From the NCBI RefSeq assembly GCF_000385175.1, contig NZ_ARQJ01000015.1, forward strand, positions 1 to 44,917: a stretch of 44,917 bases of DNA, given 5' to 3'. This DNA is from Salinicoccus albus DSM 19776. Its GTDB lineage: Bacteria > Bacillota > Bacilli > Staphylococcales > Salinicoccaceae. Within the stretch, counting starts at the first letter, position 1. Each line of letters opens with the position of its first letter. Positions 34,153 to 41,783 of the stretch are shown here, piece by piece. The position numbers and the translations under genes are program-made. Below the pieces are notes generated by a model. That model had not been told where the DNA came from, did no database searches, and was given only the letters and a program-made list of their open reading frames with translations.

Positions 34153-34742
34153 GCGAATTCTGAAGTATAGTATTCTGCGATATCCGGATCGAGTCTCGAA
34201 GCTGCTGCACTGTCAAGCACAACAGTGACCATGCGGTGCTGTTTCACCTTGGAAAAAGCTTCCGAGCCATTCTCTGCAGCATCATATAAGTCCCTTACAG
34301 CTTTAGCTTTATCTTCACCGGCTGCCACGAGTATCAACTCCCTGGCAGCAAATAAAAGCTCATCATCACCGCTGCCGCTATATCCGACACCGCCGTTGGC
34401 CCCGATGTTCAACAGTGCAAGATTTACTTGTTTTTTGCCGCCCAGGATGCTGCTGAGCTGTTCTGAAGTGCCGCGTGTCTTCAGCTGATTTTTCGGAATA
34501 TCCAGATGATTAAAGATATCAGCATCACCATTACTGTTAACAGTTGCGATATAAACCTGTGAAAAATCTGCCGGATGCTGTGTCACTTCCCCTGCAAATT
34601 TTTCATATGTCCAGTCCAGATCCTTATTCAGTTCAAGTGCCAGAATACTTTCAGGGTTGTTATGCACTTGTTTCCTTAAAATATCACCCGTGTATATGCT
34701 GAGCAGCTCATCGTCATTAAAAATTTTGAAATTCATAGCCAT
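34149..34742 (-). CDS. NagB-like sugar-phosphate isomerase fold protein, probably degenerate, 197 aa
   Basis: It resembles the glucosamine-6-phosphate deaminase / 6-phosphogluconolactonase superfamily: VYIATVNSNGDADIFNHLDI, then LALLNIGANGGVGY, then ELILVAAGEDKAKAVRDLY. It is shorter than NagB (about 235-260). At residues 113-121 the sequence is IGANGGVGY where active enzymes have G-x-D-G-H-I, so the catalytic Asp and His are missing. It may bind a sugar phosphate without turning it over. The start is ATG 34742 after AGGAGG. Family assignment is moderate; activity is doubtful. Confidence 0.65.
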   Translation of the reverse strand: MAMNFKIFNDDELLSIYTGDILRKQVHNNPESILALELNKDLDWTYEKFAGEVTQHPADFSQVYIATVNSNGDADIFNHLDIPKNQLKTRGTSEQLSSILGGKKQVNLALLNIGANGGVGYSGSGDDELLFAARELILVAAGEDKAKAVRDLYDAAENGSEAFSKVKQHRMVTVVLDSAAASRLDPDIAEYYTSEFA

Positions 34743-34887
34743 GGTGATTCCTCCTAATTTTCTCACTGTCAGTTCTATTGTACCCTCAAGATGAAGGTTT
34801 CTAACAATAAATTTCCCGCATACAGCTTTTTTCTTTCAGCCGTTTGGTTTATAATGGAATTAAGCATGATTACAGGAGGCGCAGTTT

Positions 34888-35001
34888 ATGAAAGCATTTC
34901 TTATACTTATGGTGTGTATCTCATTCCTGACTTCGATTCTGACCGCTTGCCGCGAATCCGAATATGGTTACAAAGACAACGGAGAAAAGAGACTGAATTA
35001 A
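34888..35001 (+). CDS. Tiny lipoprotein, 37 aa
   Basis: ATG 34888 follows ACAGGAGGC, and TATAAT at 34850-34855 could be its -10. The product is MKAFLILMVCISFLTSILTA, then CRESEYGYKDNGEKRLN. The first 20 residues are a signal peptide with a perfect lipobox, LTAC (C21), leaving a mature lipopeptide of only 17 residues. It has its own terminator. No family is recognised. It could be a small surface lipoprotein, or its signal peptide could yield a pheromone-like peptide as in enterococci and staphylococci. Confidence 0.65.
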   Translation: MKAFLILMVCISFLTSILTACRESEYGYKDNGEKRLN

Positions 35002-35023
35002 TCATTGATATGATCGTTCTATA

Positions 35024-35052
35024 AAAAGGTACATAACAGTTATGTGCCTTTT
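35024..35052. terminator. Bidirectional terminator between tiny lipoprotein and nitroreductase genes
   Basis: AAGGTACATAA pairs with TTATGTGCCTT (one G-T pair), followed by a run of T to 35052; the A-run on the left serves the other strand. Confidence 0.9.
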
Positions 35053-35054
35053 TT

Positions 35055-35792
35055 TTACTGTCCCAGGTAGCCCTGCTTCTTAATCACTGCGTCCACATCC
35101 AGACGCTGTTTTTTTCTTAACATTGGAATGACCTGATCGCTCCACGTATCATCACGTTCACCGTCTGTACGCGCTTTATAGTATTCGCTGATTCTCTGAT
35201 CATACGCTTCAATGCTCTCCTCCGCCGCTTCAAAAGGCATATATGTGTTTTCCTGGTAAACCGCATCAAAAGGCAGGCGTTCTTTCCTGCTTCCTTCATG
35301 GTCAGGTACACCAGTCACCATGCCAAACAGAGGTACGACACCTTCAGGAAGTTCCAGAATTTCAATCACTCTGGCCATATCATTCCTGAGTGAACCGATA
35401 TAGCATATCCCAAGCCCCATACTTTCTGCAGCTATCGCCAGATTCTGGGCTGCAAGTGTTGCATCAACGATACCGACGACAAGCTGTTCAGTCTTGTCAT
35501 ATTGGATCGGCAGCCCTTTTTTCTCCGACAGCATCCTGTGCCTGTAATAATCCATCAGAAAAACAAACAGGTGTCCGTTATTTTCCACATATGGCTGCGT
35601 ACTGACTTCTTTGAGCGCCGCCTTTTTTTGCGGGTCTGTAACACCCATAATCGTATAAGCCTGCACATAGCTGGATGTGCTTGCACTCTGAGCGCTGGCC
35701 ACCAGTTCCTTTACGGTTTCCCGCTCAAGCGGCTCATCCTTGAATTTTCTGATTGATCGATGGTTCTTCAGCAGGTTGATTGTTTCGTTCAT
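35055..35792 (-). CDS. nfrA: NfrA-type flavin reductase / nitroreductase, 245 aa
   Basis: FMN-dependent NAD(P)H oxidoreductase. It opens NLLKNHRSIRKFKDEPLERE, the FMN-phosphate arginine region, with SASTSSYVQAYTIMGV and MGLGICYIGSLRND as further FMN contacts. The C-terminal half has the NfrA extension (about residues 175-245: YMPFEAAEESIEAYDQRISE). Substrates of such enzymes include flavins, nitro compounds and disulfides. The ATG at 35792 follows AGGAGG. It lies 13 bp before the trmL-side gene in the same direction and may be transcribed with trmL and queG. Confidence 0.9.
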   Translation of the reverse strand: MNETINLLKNHRSIRKFKDEPLERETVKELVASAQSASTSSYVQAYTIMGVTDPQKKAALKEVSTQPYVENNGHLFVFLMDYYRHRMLSEKKGLPIQYDKTEQLVVGIVDATLAAQNLAIAAESMGLGICYIGSLRNDMARVIEILELPEGVVPLFGMVTGVPDHEGSRKERLPFDAVYQENTYMPFEAAEESIEAYDQRISEYYKARTDGERDDTWSDQVIPMLRKKQRLDVDAVIKKQGYLGQ

Positions 35793-35805
35793 TGTGTGCC
35801 TCCTC

Positions 35806-36276
35806 CTAATGTAGTTTCGGATAGCCCTGCTGCCTCAAGGATTCAAAGAGCAGTATTGCAGCAGTGTTTGCCAGGTTTAAGGACCTTATTTTATCGTTGA
35901 TTGGTACTCTTAACGCAGTATCTGCATATCTCTCTTTCATCCACTCCGGCAGCCCGGATGTTTCTCTGCCAAAGACAAAATAATGATTTTCTTCAGCATC
36001 ACTGAAATCCATTTCTGTATGGTATTTTTCTGCAAACTTGGTAATCATATAATAGTTACCTGATGTCTTTTCAATAAATTCCTCTGCATTGTCGTAATAT
36101 CTGATATCCATATTGTGCCAATAATCGAGTCCGGCTCTTTTCAGCATCTTATCATCAGTGGAAAAGCCGAGCGGTTTGATCAGATGAAGTGTTGTGTCTG
36201 TACCTGCACAGGTTCTGCCGATATTCCCGGTGTTCGTAGGAATCTCCGGCTGGTACAGTACGATATGATTTGTCAT
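35806..36276 (-). CDS. trmL: tRNA (cytidine/uridine-34 2'-O) methyltransferase TrmL, 156 aa
   Basis: SPOUT-class enzyme that methylates the wobble base ribose of tRNA-Leu isoacceptors. It begins NHIVLYQPEIPTNTGNIGRTCAGT, the conserved N-terminal signature. The knot region has YFVFGRETSGLPEWM and LRVPINDKIRSLNLANTAAI, both family-defining. I start it at ATG 36276 because AGGGGAG is 8-9 bases before it. It follows queG closely (14 bp), joining two wobble-modification enzymes. A tRNA-Leu (CAA), one of the usual substrates, is encoded at 44034. Confidence 0.95.
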   Translation of the reverse strand: MTNHIVLYQPEIPTNTGNIGRTCAGTDTTLHLIKPLGFSTDDKMLKRAGLDYWHNMDIRYYDNAEEFIEKTSGNYYMITKFAEKYHTEMDFSDAEENHYFVFGRETSGLPEWMKERYADTALRVPINDKIRSLNLANTAAILLFESLRQQGYPKLH

Positions 36277-36289
36277 TTCCATTTCTCCC

Positions 36290-37420
36290 CTAAACTGCTT
36301 CCTGGACGCCTTTAAGCATTTCACGCTTCACTTCTTCGTCCGCTTCTATTATATATCTTTCATTGATATATTCAAGTGCCTCAGACTGCAGGATACGTCC
36401 GATGGCCCAATACGCGGTGCCTTTTATGACAGGTCTTTGATCATTTTCAGCCACCCGCTTCAATACATCGATTGAGTCTCTTTCTTTATAATGTGCCAGG
36501 GCAATGATTGCATTTCTCTGGATCGGTTTCTTGCCCCTCCAGACACCGGCAAGGTGACCATAGGTCCCCTTGAAATCCTTGTTCGAAATCTCAAGCAGAC
36601 CTGTCAGTTCCGGTTTCAATACTTCCGGCTCCAATTCAATGTCTGCATGATGATCGGTATTGATGCCTTTATTTCTTGGGCATACCTGCTGGCACGTGTC
36701 GCAGCCGTACAACCGGTTGCCGATCTTGCTGCGGTATTCATCAGGGAGAAACCCTTTGGTTTGAGTCTGGAAGGATATGCATTTCTGTGAATCCAGCTGC
36801 CCATTGCCCATAAGGGCTCCTGTCGGACAGCGGTCCACACATAAATTACAATCCCCGCATGAATCAATCAGTTCCTCATCCGGGGGGAATGGAAAACTGG
36901 TAATCATTTCACCCAGATAGGAATATGTACCCAGGTTCGGGTTGATCACAAATCCATTCTTTCCGATGTAGCCAAGGCCGCTCCGCCTGGCGACCTCCCT
37001 GTCACTCAACACGCCGGTATCGACCATGGATCTGGTTTCAACGCGAGGATCCAGTTCCCTGATATACGCTTCAAGTTTGGACAGCCGCTGGTTCAAAAGC
37101 GTATGATAGTCCACCCCCCATGATGCTCTTGCAAATAACCCCCTGCGCTCCCCTTTCCTGCTCTTCGGTGCGTCCGGCATCTTATTCGGATACCCCACTG
37201 CGATCGAAATGATACTTTCAGCTGAGTCCAAAGATAGCTCCGGTTCTGTCCGCTCTGCTGCCGTGCCTTTTTCAAAACCGGAAGCATAGCCTCTTTTATG
37301 ATAGTCGATCAATTTCTCCTTGAACTCCAAAAAAGGTTCAGCATGGGTGAATCCAATCTCATCGATACCGATTGAATATGCATAATCCACCACTTTTTTC
37401 TTAAATTCATGACGATCCAT
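36290..37420 (-). CDS. queG: Epoxyqueuosine reductase QueG, 376 aa
   Basis: Cobalamin- and iron-sulfur-dependent enzyme for the last step of queuosine synthesis at tRNA position 34. Residue D134 (SMVDTGVLSDR) is the proposed catalytic acid. Two [4Fe-4S] sites come from C188, C191, C194, C198 (CGDCNLCVDRCPTGAL) and C214, C240, C243, C247 (YGCDTCQQVCPRN). HEAT-like repeats follow (about 300-376), as in the longer Gram-positive form. GGGAGGG precedes the ATG. It is adjacent to trmL. tRNAs with GUN anticodons (Asp, Asn, His, Tyr), its pathway's targets, are all encoded in this window. Confidence 0.95.
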   Translation of the reverse strand: MDRHEFKKKVVDYAYSIGIDEIGFTHAEPFLEFKEKLIDYHKRGYASGFEKGTAAERTEPELSLDSAESIISIAVGYPNKMPDAPKSRKGERRGLFARASWGVDYHTLLNQRLSKLEAYIRELDPRVETRSMVDTGVLSDREVARRSGLGYIGKNGFVINPNLGTYSYLGEMITSFPFPPDEELIDSCGDCNLCVDRCPTGALMGNGQLDSQKCISFQTQTKGFLPDEYRSKIGNRLYGCDTCQQVCPRNKGINTDHHADIELEPEVLKPELTGLLEISNKDFKGTYGHLAGVWRGKKPIQRNAIIALAHYKERDSIDVLKRVAENDQRPVIKGTAYWAIGRILQSEALEYINERYIIEADEEVKREMLKGVQEAV

Positions 37421-37566
37421 TTTTTATCCCTCCCTTCAGTTAAAAAATGCGTGATTCTCATATATTAAAATAAAAAACACTTACGCAATTAATGTTCCCG
37501 ATAATCGCAGATACGTCTCTGCCAATTATTATATTATATATCAGGATTCCCTTTTCTGACAAACAG

Positions 37567-37606
37567 AAATAAGGAGAGGGGCCGCCAGAGGTCCCTCTCC
37601 TTATTT
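37567..37606 (-). terminator. Terminator of the DUF6176 gene
   Basis: A 14-bp perfect stem, AAATAAGGAGAGGG (37567-37580) with CCCTCTCCTTATTT (37593-37606), with a 12-base loop. Confidence 0.92.
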
Positions 37607-37619
37607 AATCCATCCCGGA

Positions 37620-37976
37620 TTATTTGATACAATCCTGCATTGCCTTGCGAATACGCGGCGGAATCATGACTACTGAAGCATCGAGGTCTTCAGGCCGGAA
37701 TGTTTTATCAATGCATTCCTCCCAATACCTTACATGTTTGCTGTCCATTGGCGTATCATCGTCATCCAGTTCGTGTCCACTTTCATCCTGAACGCTGTAC
37801 CAGTAAAGATATTCGTGTTTGCCTACCTGCTCCCTGAAGATGGTTTCAACAAACATCTTTTCACCTTCAAGCGTCATCAGAACATCATCCATATGCTCCT
37901 GCATATAAGTGATCCACTCGTCTACACGCTCGCTCTTGCCTTCTTTTACTCTAAACTTAGTAAGTTCGACCTTCAT
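37620..37976 (-). CDS. DUF6176 (ABM-like) family protein, 118 aa
   Basis: Small soluble protein beginning MKVELTKFRVKEGKSERVDE, with an alternating beta-alpha pattern (VDEWITYMQEHMDDVLMTLE, then YLYWYSVQDESG). This fits DUF6176, a relative of antibiotic-biosynthesis-monooxygenase dimers. It carries the acidic DDDDTP loop and a C-terminal VVMIPPRIRKAMQD. Function is unknown. It has its own strong terminator and probably its own promoter. The family name is from recall and moderately sure. Confidence 0.7.
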   Translation of the reverse strand: MKVELTKFRVKEGKSERVDEWITYMQEHMDDVLMTLEGEKMFVETIFREQVGKHEYLYWYSVQDESGHELDDDDTPMDSKHVRYWEECIDKTFRPEDLDASVVMIPPRIRKAMQDCIK

Positions 37977-38243
37977 ATGTCTGCCCCCTCACCTTTTACA
38001 TAGCACATCTATATTAACCCATTTATGACTTAATTGAAACACCATAATGATCTGCTGCAGATCAAAGGTATGGGATAGAGTGCCTGAACAACACGATTGA
38101 TATTAACATCATTCATACTCGTTTAGCAAGCGCTTTTTTAAATTTTTCAATATGCCTCTCCTGCAGCCATTGATTATGATTCATCATTACCGTTGTGCTT
38201 ACTTACATTCTTCAGGTGATAGACAATTCTCTTCAGGCTTTTG

Positions 38244-39221
38244 CTACGTCCGTTTTAAAATTTCTGCAATCCGGCTCCTGGCTCTCATCCCTTCTTTTAT
38301 CGGTGACAACGGAAAATTATGATTCATCATTGGGTACTCGCAGTAGTTATAAGGCGCTTTACTATCTTCGAGTCTTGACTGAAGCTCCCGCACATCAGGC
38401 AGACAGATTTCGCGGGTACCCACAAAGATTGAAATACAGGGCAATCCATTAACAGACCCATACACAGGAGAGACTTTATAATCATCCGGGGCAGCGTTAC
38501 CCGCCCACATACTGCCGATTTTACTTAAATTTTTCCTTCCGAGCATGGGATCTTTACGCTGATACTCAGGTATCGCTGGATGGCTTAATGTGGCATCAAG
38601 CCAGGGTGATATTAATATGAGTGCCTTTGGCAGCGGCTTTGCTTCATTACGCAGCATCTGAGTGAAACCGAGCGATAATCCGCCGCCGGCGGAATCCCCC
38701 ATTATGACCAGGTCGCCCTCTGTGTTATCGAACTGCTGCTCATATAATGCTTCTATGAGTGCATACGCTTCTTCATGGCTGAATTCCGGCGCCTTGGGAT
38801 ATATTGGAACGAGGAATACCATCCCTGTCTCCTGCACGAGCCTGTCCAGAAACCACCAGTGAAACGGCTGCGGCTGGTTGATATATCCTCCGCCATGGAG
38901 ATAAAGAACTCTTCTGTCTGAAATTTTTTCATCAGGTATTATTTTAAATATTTTCATGCCGCGAATATAGAAAAATTCACTTCTGGAATCAATAATCATG
39001 CCATTTGGAATGTGATATTCCCTGCGGTTGCTTTTAATCTGTTTGCGGATAAACTTCTGATCAATCTTTTCAGGCAGTATATTAGCGGTCTTAACCATCA
39101 TTTCAGCAAGACGGCTGCCTAAACTCCTTTGCTGGATATGTTTGGTATGTAATGCAAAAATGATAGCGCCTGCCAATGAGACCGACAAACCTAAAACATT
39201 CAATTTCGTAAAACTTTTCAT
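38244..39221 (-). CDS. Membrane-anchored HSL-family alpha/beta hydrolase (esterase), 325 aa
   Basis: The N-terminal hydrophobic segment at residues 8-24 (NVLGLSVSLAGAIIFAL) anchors the protein, with the catalytic domain probably following it. Oxyanion motif HGGGY is at 109-113, nucleophile S177 in GDSAGG (175-180), and the catalytic histidine in MMNHNFPL near the end. These are the hormone-sensitive-lipase class. The start is ATG 39221; a GTG at 39230 is against the ribosome site. The substrate, probably an acetyl or short-chain ester, is unknown. Related hydrolases occur next to alcohol-acetyltransferase/DUF6320 genes, which lie 3 kb away here. Confidence 0.88.
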   Translation of the reverse strand: MKSFTKLNVLGLSVSLAGAIIFALHTKHIQQRSLGSRLAEMMVKTANILPEKIDQKFIRKQIKSNRREYHIPNGMIIDSRSEFFYIRGMKIFKIIPDEKISDRRVLYLHGGGYINQPQPFHWWFLDRLVQETGMVFLVPIYPKAPEFSHEEAYALIEALYEQQFDNTEGDLVIMGDSAGGGLSLGFTQMLRNEAKPLPKALILISPWLDATLSHPAIPEYQRKDPMLGRKNLSKIGSMWAGNAAPDDYKVSPVYGSVNGLPCISIFVGTREICLPDVRELQSRLEDSKAPYNYCEYPMMNHNFPLSPIKEGMRARSRIAEILKRT

Positions 39222-39271
39222 TGCCGTCACACTCCTCAGTGTTTAATAACCATTAAGAGGCGCATATAAAC

Positions 39272-39311
39272 AAAAAAGAGCCATATCCCTTTCATTTAAG
39301 AGACATGGCTC
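39272..39311 (-). terminator. yceI terminator
   Basis: GAGCCAT (39278-39284) pairs with ATGGCTC (39305-39311). On the minus strand it is followed by a T-run. Confidence 0.8.
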
Positions 39312-39322
39312 ACCCAATTATA

Positions 39323-39859
39323 TTAACCTTCAGCTTTCGCGCCGAATTGGAGTTCCAGGTTCGCTTTCACATCTTTACTGACAAGAACACCGCCGGTTTC
39401 AAGCTGGGCATTCCAGGTCAGACCAAATTCTTCACGGTCGATAGTGAATTCGGATTCGAAACCGTAAACCTCTTCACCGCTCATCGGGCTCACGCCTTTA
39501 CCGTTATAAACGAGTTCAAAAGTTTTTTCTTTAGTGACTCCAGCCATCGTAACATCACCGGTCACTTTAATTGTACTGCCTGATCTTTCTACACTGTTGG
39601 AAGTGAAAGTGATTTTCGGGTTATTTTCAGTGTCAAAGAAATCTGCGGATCTTAAGTGATTATCGCGATCTTCCTGACCGGTATTAATGCTTGAAACGTC
39701 AATTTCAGCTGTTACTTTAGCATCTGAAAAATTTTCAAGATCGTTTGTATCCACTTCAAACGTAAAATCCTCGAATTCACCTTTTACTTTAGAAACCATC
39801 ATGTGTTTTATCTGGAAAGCGACTTCTGAGTGGACTGCATCTGATACGTAAACTGTCAT
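39323..39859 (-). CDS. YceI-family lipocalin-like protein, 178 aa
   Basis: Polyisoprenoid-binding lipocalin-fold protein: MTVYVSDAVHSEVAFQIKHM, then VTAEIDVSSINTGQEDRDNH, LRSADFFDTENNPKITFTS and VTGDVTMAGVTK are the defining family stretches. There is no signal peptide, so this is a cytoplasmic form, as in staphylococci. Start ATG 39859 follows AGGAGG. A strong promoter and an MhqR-like palindrome precede it, pointing to induction by quinones or electrophiles. This would fit a role in binding isoprenoid quinone-like molecules (inference). Confidence 0.92.
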   Translation of the reverse strand: MTVYVSDAVHSEVAFQIKHMMVSKVKGEFEDFTFEVDTNDLENFSDAKVTAEIDVSSINTGQEDRDNHLRSADFFDTENNPKITFTSNSVERSGSTIKVTGDVTMAGVTKEKTFELVYNGKGVSPMSGEEVYGFESEFTIDREEFGLTWNAQLETGGVLVSKDVKANLELQFGAKAEG

Positions 39860-39884
39860 AGTTAAAAAACCTCCTGAAATTAAT

Positions 39885-39902
39885 GTCTCGATTTCGAGAT
39901 AA
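39885..39902. promoter_or_regulatory. MhqR-like operator at yceI
   Basis: The palindrome TCTCGA-TT-TCGAGA is at 39886-39899, read on the minus strand as tATCTCGAAATCGAGAc. It matches the B. subtilis MhqR box (tATCTcgaAtTCgAGATa) almost completely and sits just after the -10 at the likely start of transcription. Confidence 0.65.
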
Positions 39903-39906
39903 TACA

Positions 39907-39935
39907 ATAATACATCACTTATTTACTTTTTGCAA
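39907..39935 (-). promoter_or_regulatory. yceI promoter
   Basis: On the minus strand, TTGCAA (39930-39935), 17 bp and TATTAT (39907-39912), directly upstream of the MhqR-like palindrome. Confidence 0.75.
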
Positions 39936-40006
39936 CCACCAAACTTTAAATAAGTATATTGTGGATTACATTTCTGTTTACCCATTTTCAATCAAATAAT
40001 TCATAC

Positions 40007-40035
40007 TTGACAGAAAATTATATATCATTTAATGT
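40007..40035 (+). promoter_or_regulatory. Promoter of the S-box transcript
   Basis: Perfect TTGACA (40007-40012), 17 bp and TAATGT (40030-40035), about 23 bp before the riboswitch. Confidence 0.75.
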
Positions 40036-40057
40036 GATATTAATTTAATAAACGAAA

Positions 40058-40211
40058 TTCTTATCCAGAGAGGCGGAGGGACTGGCCCGACGAAACCTCA
40101 GCAGCGGATTGTCTGGCAATACCGTGCTAATTCCAGGAGCAGCAGCTCAAAGATGAGAAGCAGGATAACAAACTCCACTTTTCTTCTTAACGGATAGAGT
40201 GGAGTTTATTT
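40058..40211 (+). ncRNA. SAM-I (S-box) riboswitch with terminator
   Basis: The aptamer begins TTATCCAGAGAGGCGGAGGG, then ACTGGCCCGACGAAACCTCA, the hallmark S-box core. P1 closes with GGATAA at 40163-40168. An intrinsic terminator follows: AAACTCCACT (40170-40179) with AGTGGAGTTT (40198-40207), then ATTT. High S-adenosylmethionine should stop transcription before the downstream MetE-like gene. Confidence 0.96.
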
Positions 40212-40245
40212 CATCAGACTTTTATTTAAAGAAAGAGGGAATATA

Positions 40246-41352
40246 ATGGCAAATTCGACAGTTAAAGCACCATTCAGAGCAGATCACGTCGGGAGCCTGC
40301 TCCGCCCCGACAGTATCCACAAAGCGCGCAGGGAATATAAGGCAGATAAAATTTCATATGAGCGGCTTAGATCCATAGAAACAGAAGAAATTAAAAATGC
40401 GGTGGATAAACAGATAGAAGCCGGTCTGAAAGCTGTCACAGACGGGGAATTCAGAAGACGCTTCTGGCATACGGACTTTCTGGAACATCTCGGCGGCGTT
40501 GAAGGATATGTGCCGGAAACCGGTTTTGCATTTAAAGGTGAAGAAACAGAGCGGTATGATGTACGGGTGACGGGGAAAATCCACTTCGATGAAAACCACC
40601 CCCATGTAAAGGACTTTATAGAATTCAAGGACATCGTCGGTGACCGTGCTGTAGCGAAACAGACAATTCCGAGTCCGAACCAGCTGTTTAACGCCGGTAT
40701 CCGCAATACTGACATTTATCCCGATATCGAAGAATATGCAGACGATGTTATTGCTGCATACAAAGATGCCGTTAAAGCGTTTTATAACGCCGGATGCAGG
40801 TATCTGCAGTTTGACGATGTTTACATTGCAGGGCTCAATGCACCGGAGATTCCATTCAATGATTCCGGTTATGACCGGGAGAAGCTGATAGAACTCGCGC
40901 TCAGAGTCGCCAACGGGGTACTTGAAGAAAAACCGGCAGATCTCGTGATTACCACCCACCTGTGCAGAGGCAATTACCGTTCCAAATGGGCGTTCGAAGG
41001 AAGTTATGCAAAAATTGCCCCAGTGCTTTTTGCTAAAGAACAAGTAGACGGCTTCTTTTTGGAATATGACGACGATCGTTCTGGAGATTTTGACCCGCTT
41101 TCCTACATTCCGCAAGGAGCGCCCAAAGTTGTACTGGGCCTTTTCACTTCAAAACATGGTGATTTAGAGGATAAGGAAACAATCAAAGAAAGAATCGAAG
41201 AAGCCTCCAAATACATCCCTAAAGATCAATTATGTCTAAGCCCGCAATGCGGGTTCGCTTCAACCCATCATGGCAACATTCTTACAGAAGATGAACAATG
41301 GGCAAAACTGAAATATATCGCAGACCTTTCAGAAGAGATGTTTGGGGAATAA
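40246..41352 (+). CDS. MetE-like methyltransferase (YxjG/YxjH family), 368 aa
   Basis: Resembles the C-terminal catalytic half of cobalamin-independent methionine synthase. The zinc ligands H238 and C240 (THLCRGN), E273 (FLEYDDDRSG) and C335 (SPQCGFAS) are all present. It begins FRADHVGSLLRPDSI. It lacks the MetE N-terminal half, as in B. subtilis YxjG and YxjH, which are also S-box genes. It probably makes methionine from homocysteine with a small methyl donor; the donor is unknown. AAAGAGGGA precedes the ATG, and control is by the SAM riboswitch upstream. Confidence 0.93.
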   Translation: MANSTVKAPFRADHVGSLLRPDSIHKARREYKADKISYERLRSIETEEIKNAVDKQIEAGLKAVTDGEFRRRFWHTDFLEHLGGVEGYVPETGFAFKGEETERYDVRVTGKIHFDENHPHVKDFIEFKDIVGDRAVAKQTIPSPNQLFNAGIRNTDIYPDIEEYADDVIAAYKDAVKAFYNAGCRYLQFDDVYIAGLNAPEIPFNDSGYDREKLIELALRVANGVLEEKPADLVITTHLCRGNYRSKWAFEGSYAKIAPVLFAKEQVDGFFLEYDDDRSGDFDPLSYIPQGAPKVVLGLFTSKHGDLEDKETIKERIEEASKYIPKDQLCLSPQCGFASTHHGNILTEDEQWAKLKYIADLSEEMFGE

Positions 41353-41361
41353 TCATTGGTG

Positions 41362-41394
41362 AAAGGACTGATCAGACGGATCGGTCCTTTTCGT
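41362..41394 (+). terminator. Terminator after the MetE-like gene
   Basis: AAAGGACTGATC pairs with GATCGGTCCTTT (one T-G pair) across 41362-41390, followed by TCGTTATTT. Confidence 0.8.
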
Positions 41395-41577
41395 TATTTA
41401 TGAGATTCACAATACACTGCGGCTGAAAACTGACATCTGACAGAATAACATGTTAGTATACATTAATTCTCTTTTTCAAAGTAGTGTGTCTAATATTCTC
41501 CATATATTTAAATCATATGAAACGCCTTAAATTATGTGTATAATTAAACTGAATTTAAAGTAAACGGAGAGGATTTA

Positions 41578-41727
41578 ATGAAGGTGAAAACTTTATCAGC
41601 GATGACTGAAAAAGGGATGGATAAAAAGATCAACGAGTTTATGTATGAAAATGGCCAGGCTGAAATCATCGATATTAAATTTTCTGCAGGCAACACTTTT
41701 GCTGTATTAATCATCTATAAGGACTGA
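41578..41727 (+). CDS. Cse60-like small protein, 49 aa
   Basis: ATG 41578 follows GGAGAGGA, and TATAAT lies at 41539-41544. The product MKVKTLSAMTEKGMDKKINE...AEIIDIKFSAGNTFAVLIIYKD matches the small Cse60 family: an N-terminal MKVK strand, a charged helix, then the V/I-IDIKFS strand and a final IIYK strand. The Bacillus founder was named as a sporulation protein, yet this organism appears non-sporulating; short homologues in cocci have no known role. It is a single gene with a very strong terminator. Confidence 0.75.
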   Translation: MKVKTLSAMTEKGMDKKINEFMYENGQAEIIDIKFSAGNTFAVLIIYKD

Positions 41728-41731
41728 GAAG

Positions 41732-41772
41732 AGAAAAGACATCCAAATCAAAATGATTTGGATGTCTTTTCT
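41732..41772. terminator. Bidirectional terminator between Cse60-like and DUF6320 genes
   Basis: A 19-bp perfect stem, AGAAAAGACATCCAAATCA (41732-41750) with TGATTTGGATGTCTTTTCT (41754-41772), and a 3-base loop. Confidence 0.95.
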
Positions 41773-41783
41773 TATCACAAATT

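Noticed and set aside
38113-38187. A 24-codon minus-strand frame (MMNHNQWLQERHIEKFKKAL plus AKRV) in the 267-bp gap between the DUF6176 and esterase genes.
   Set aside because: It reads like protein but has no ribosome site, and stops lie just upstream in the same frame. It could be the tail of a lost gene, but I cannot support a feature. I see nothing else in 37977-38243.
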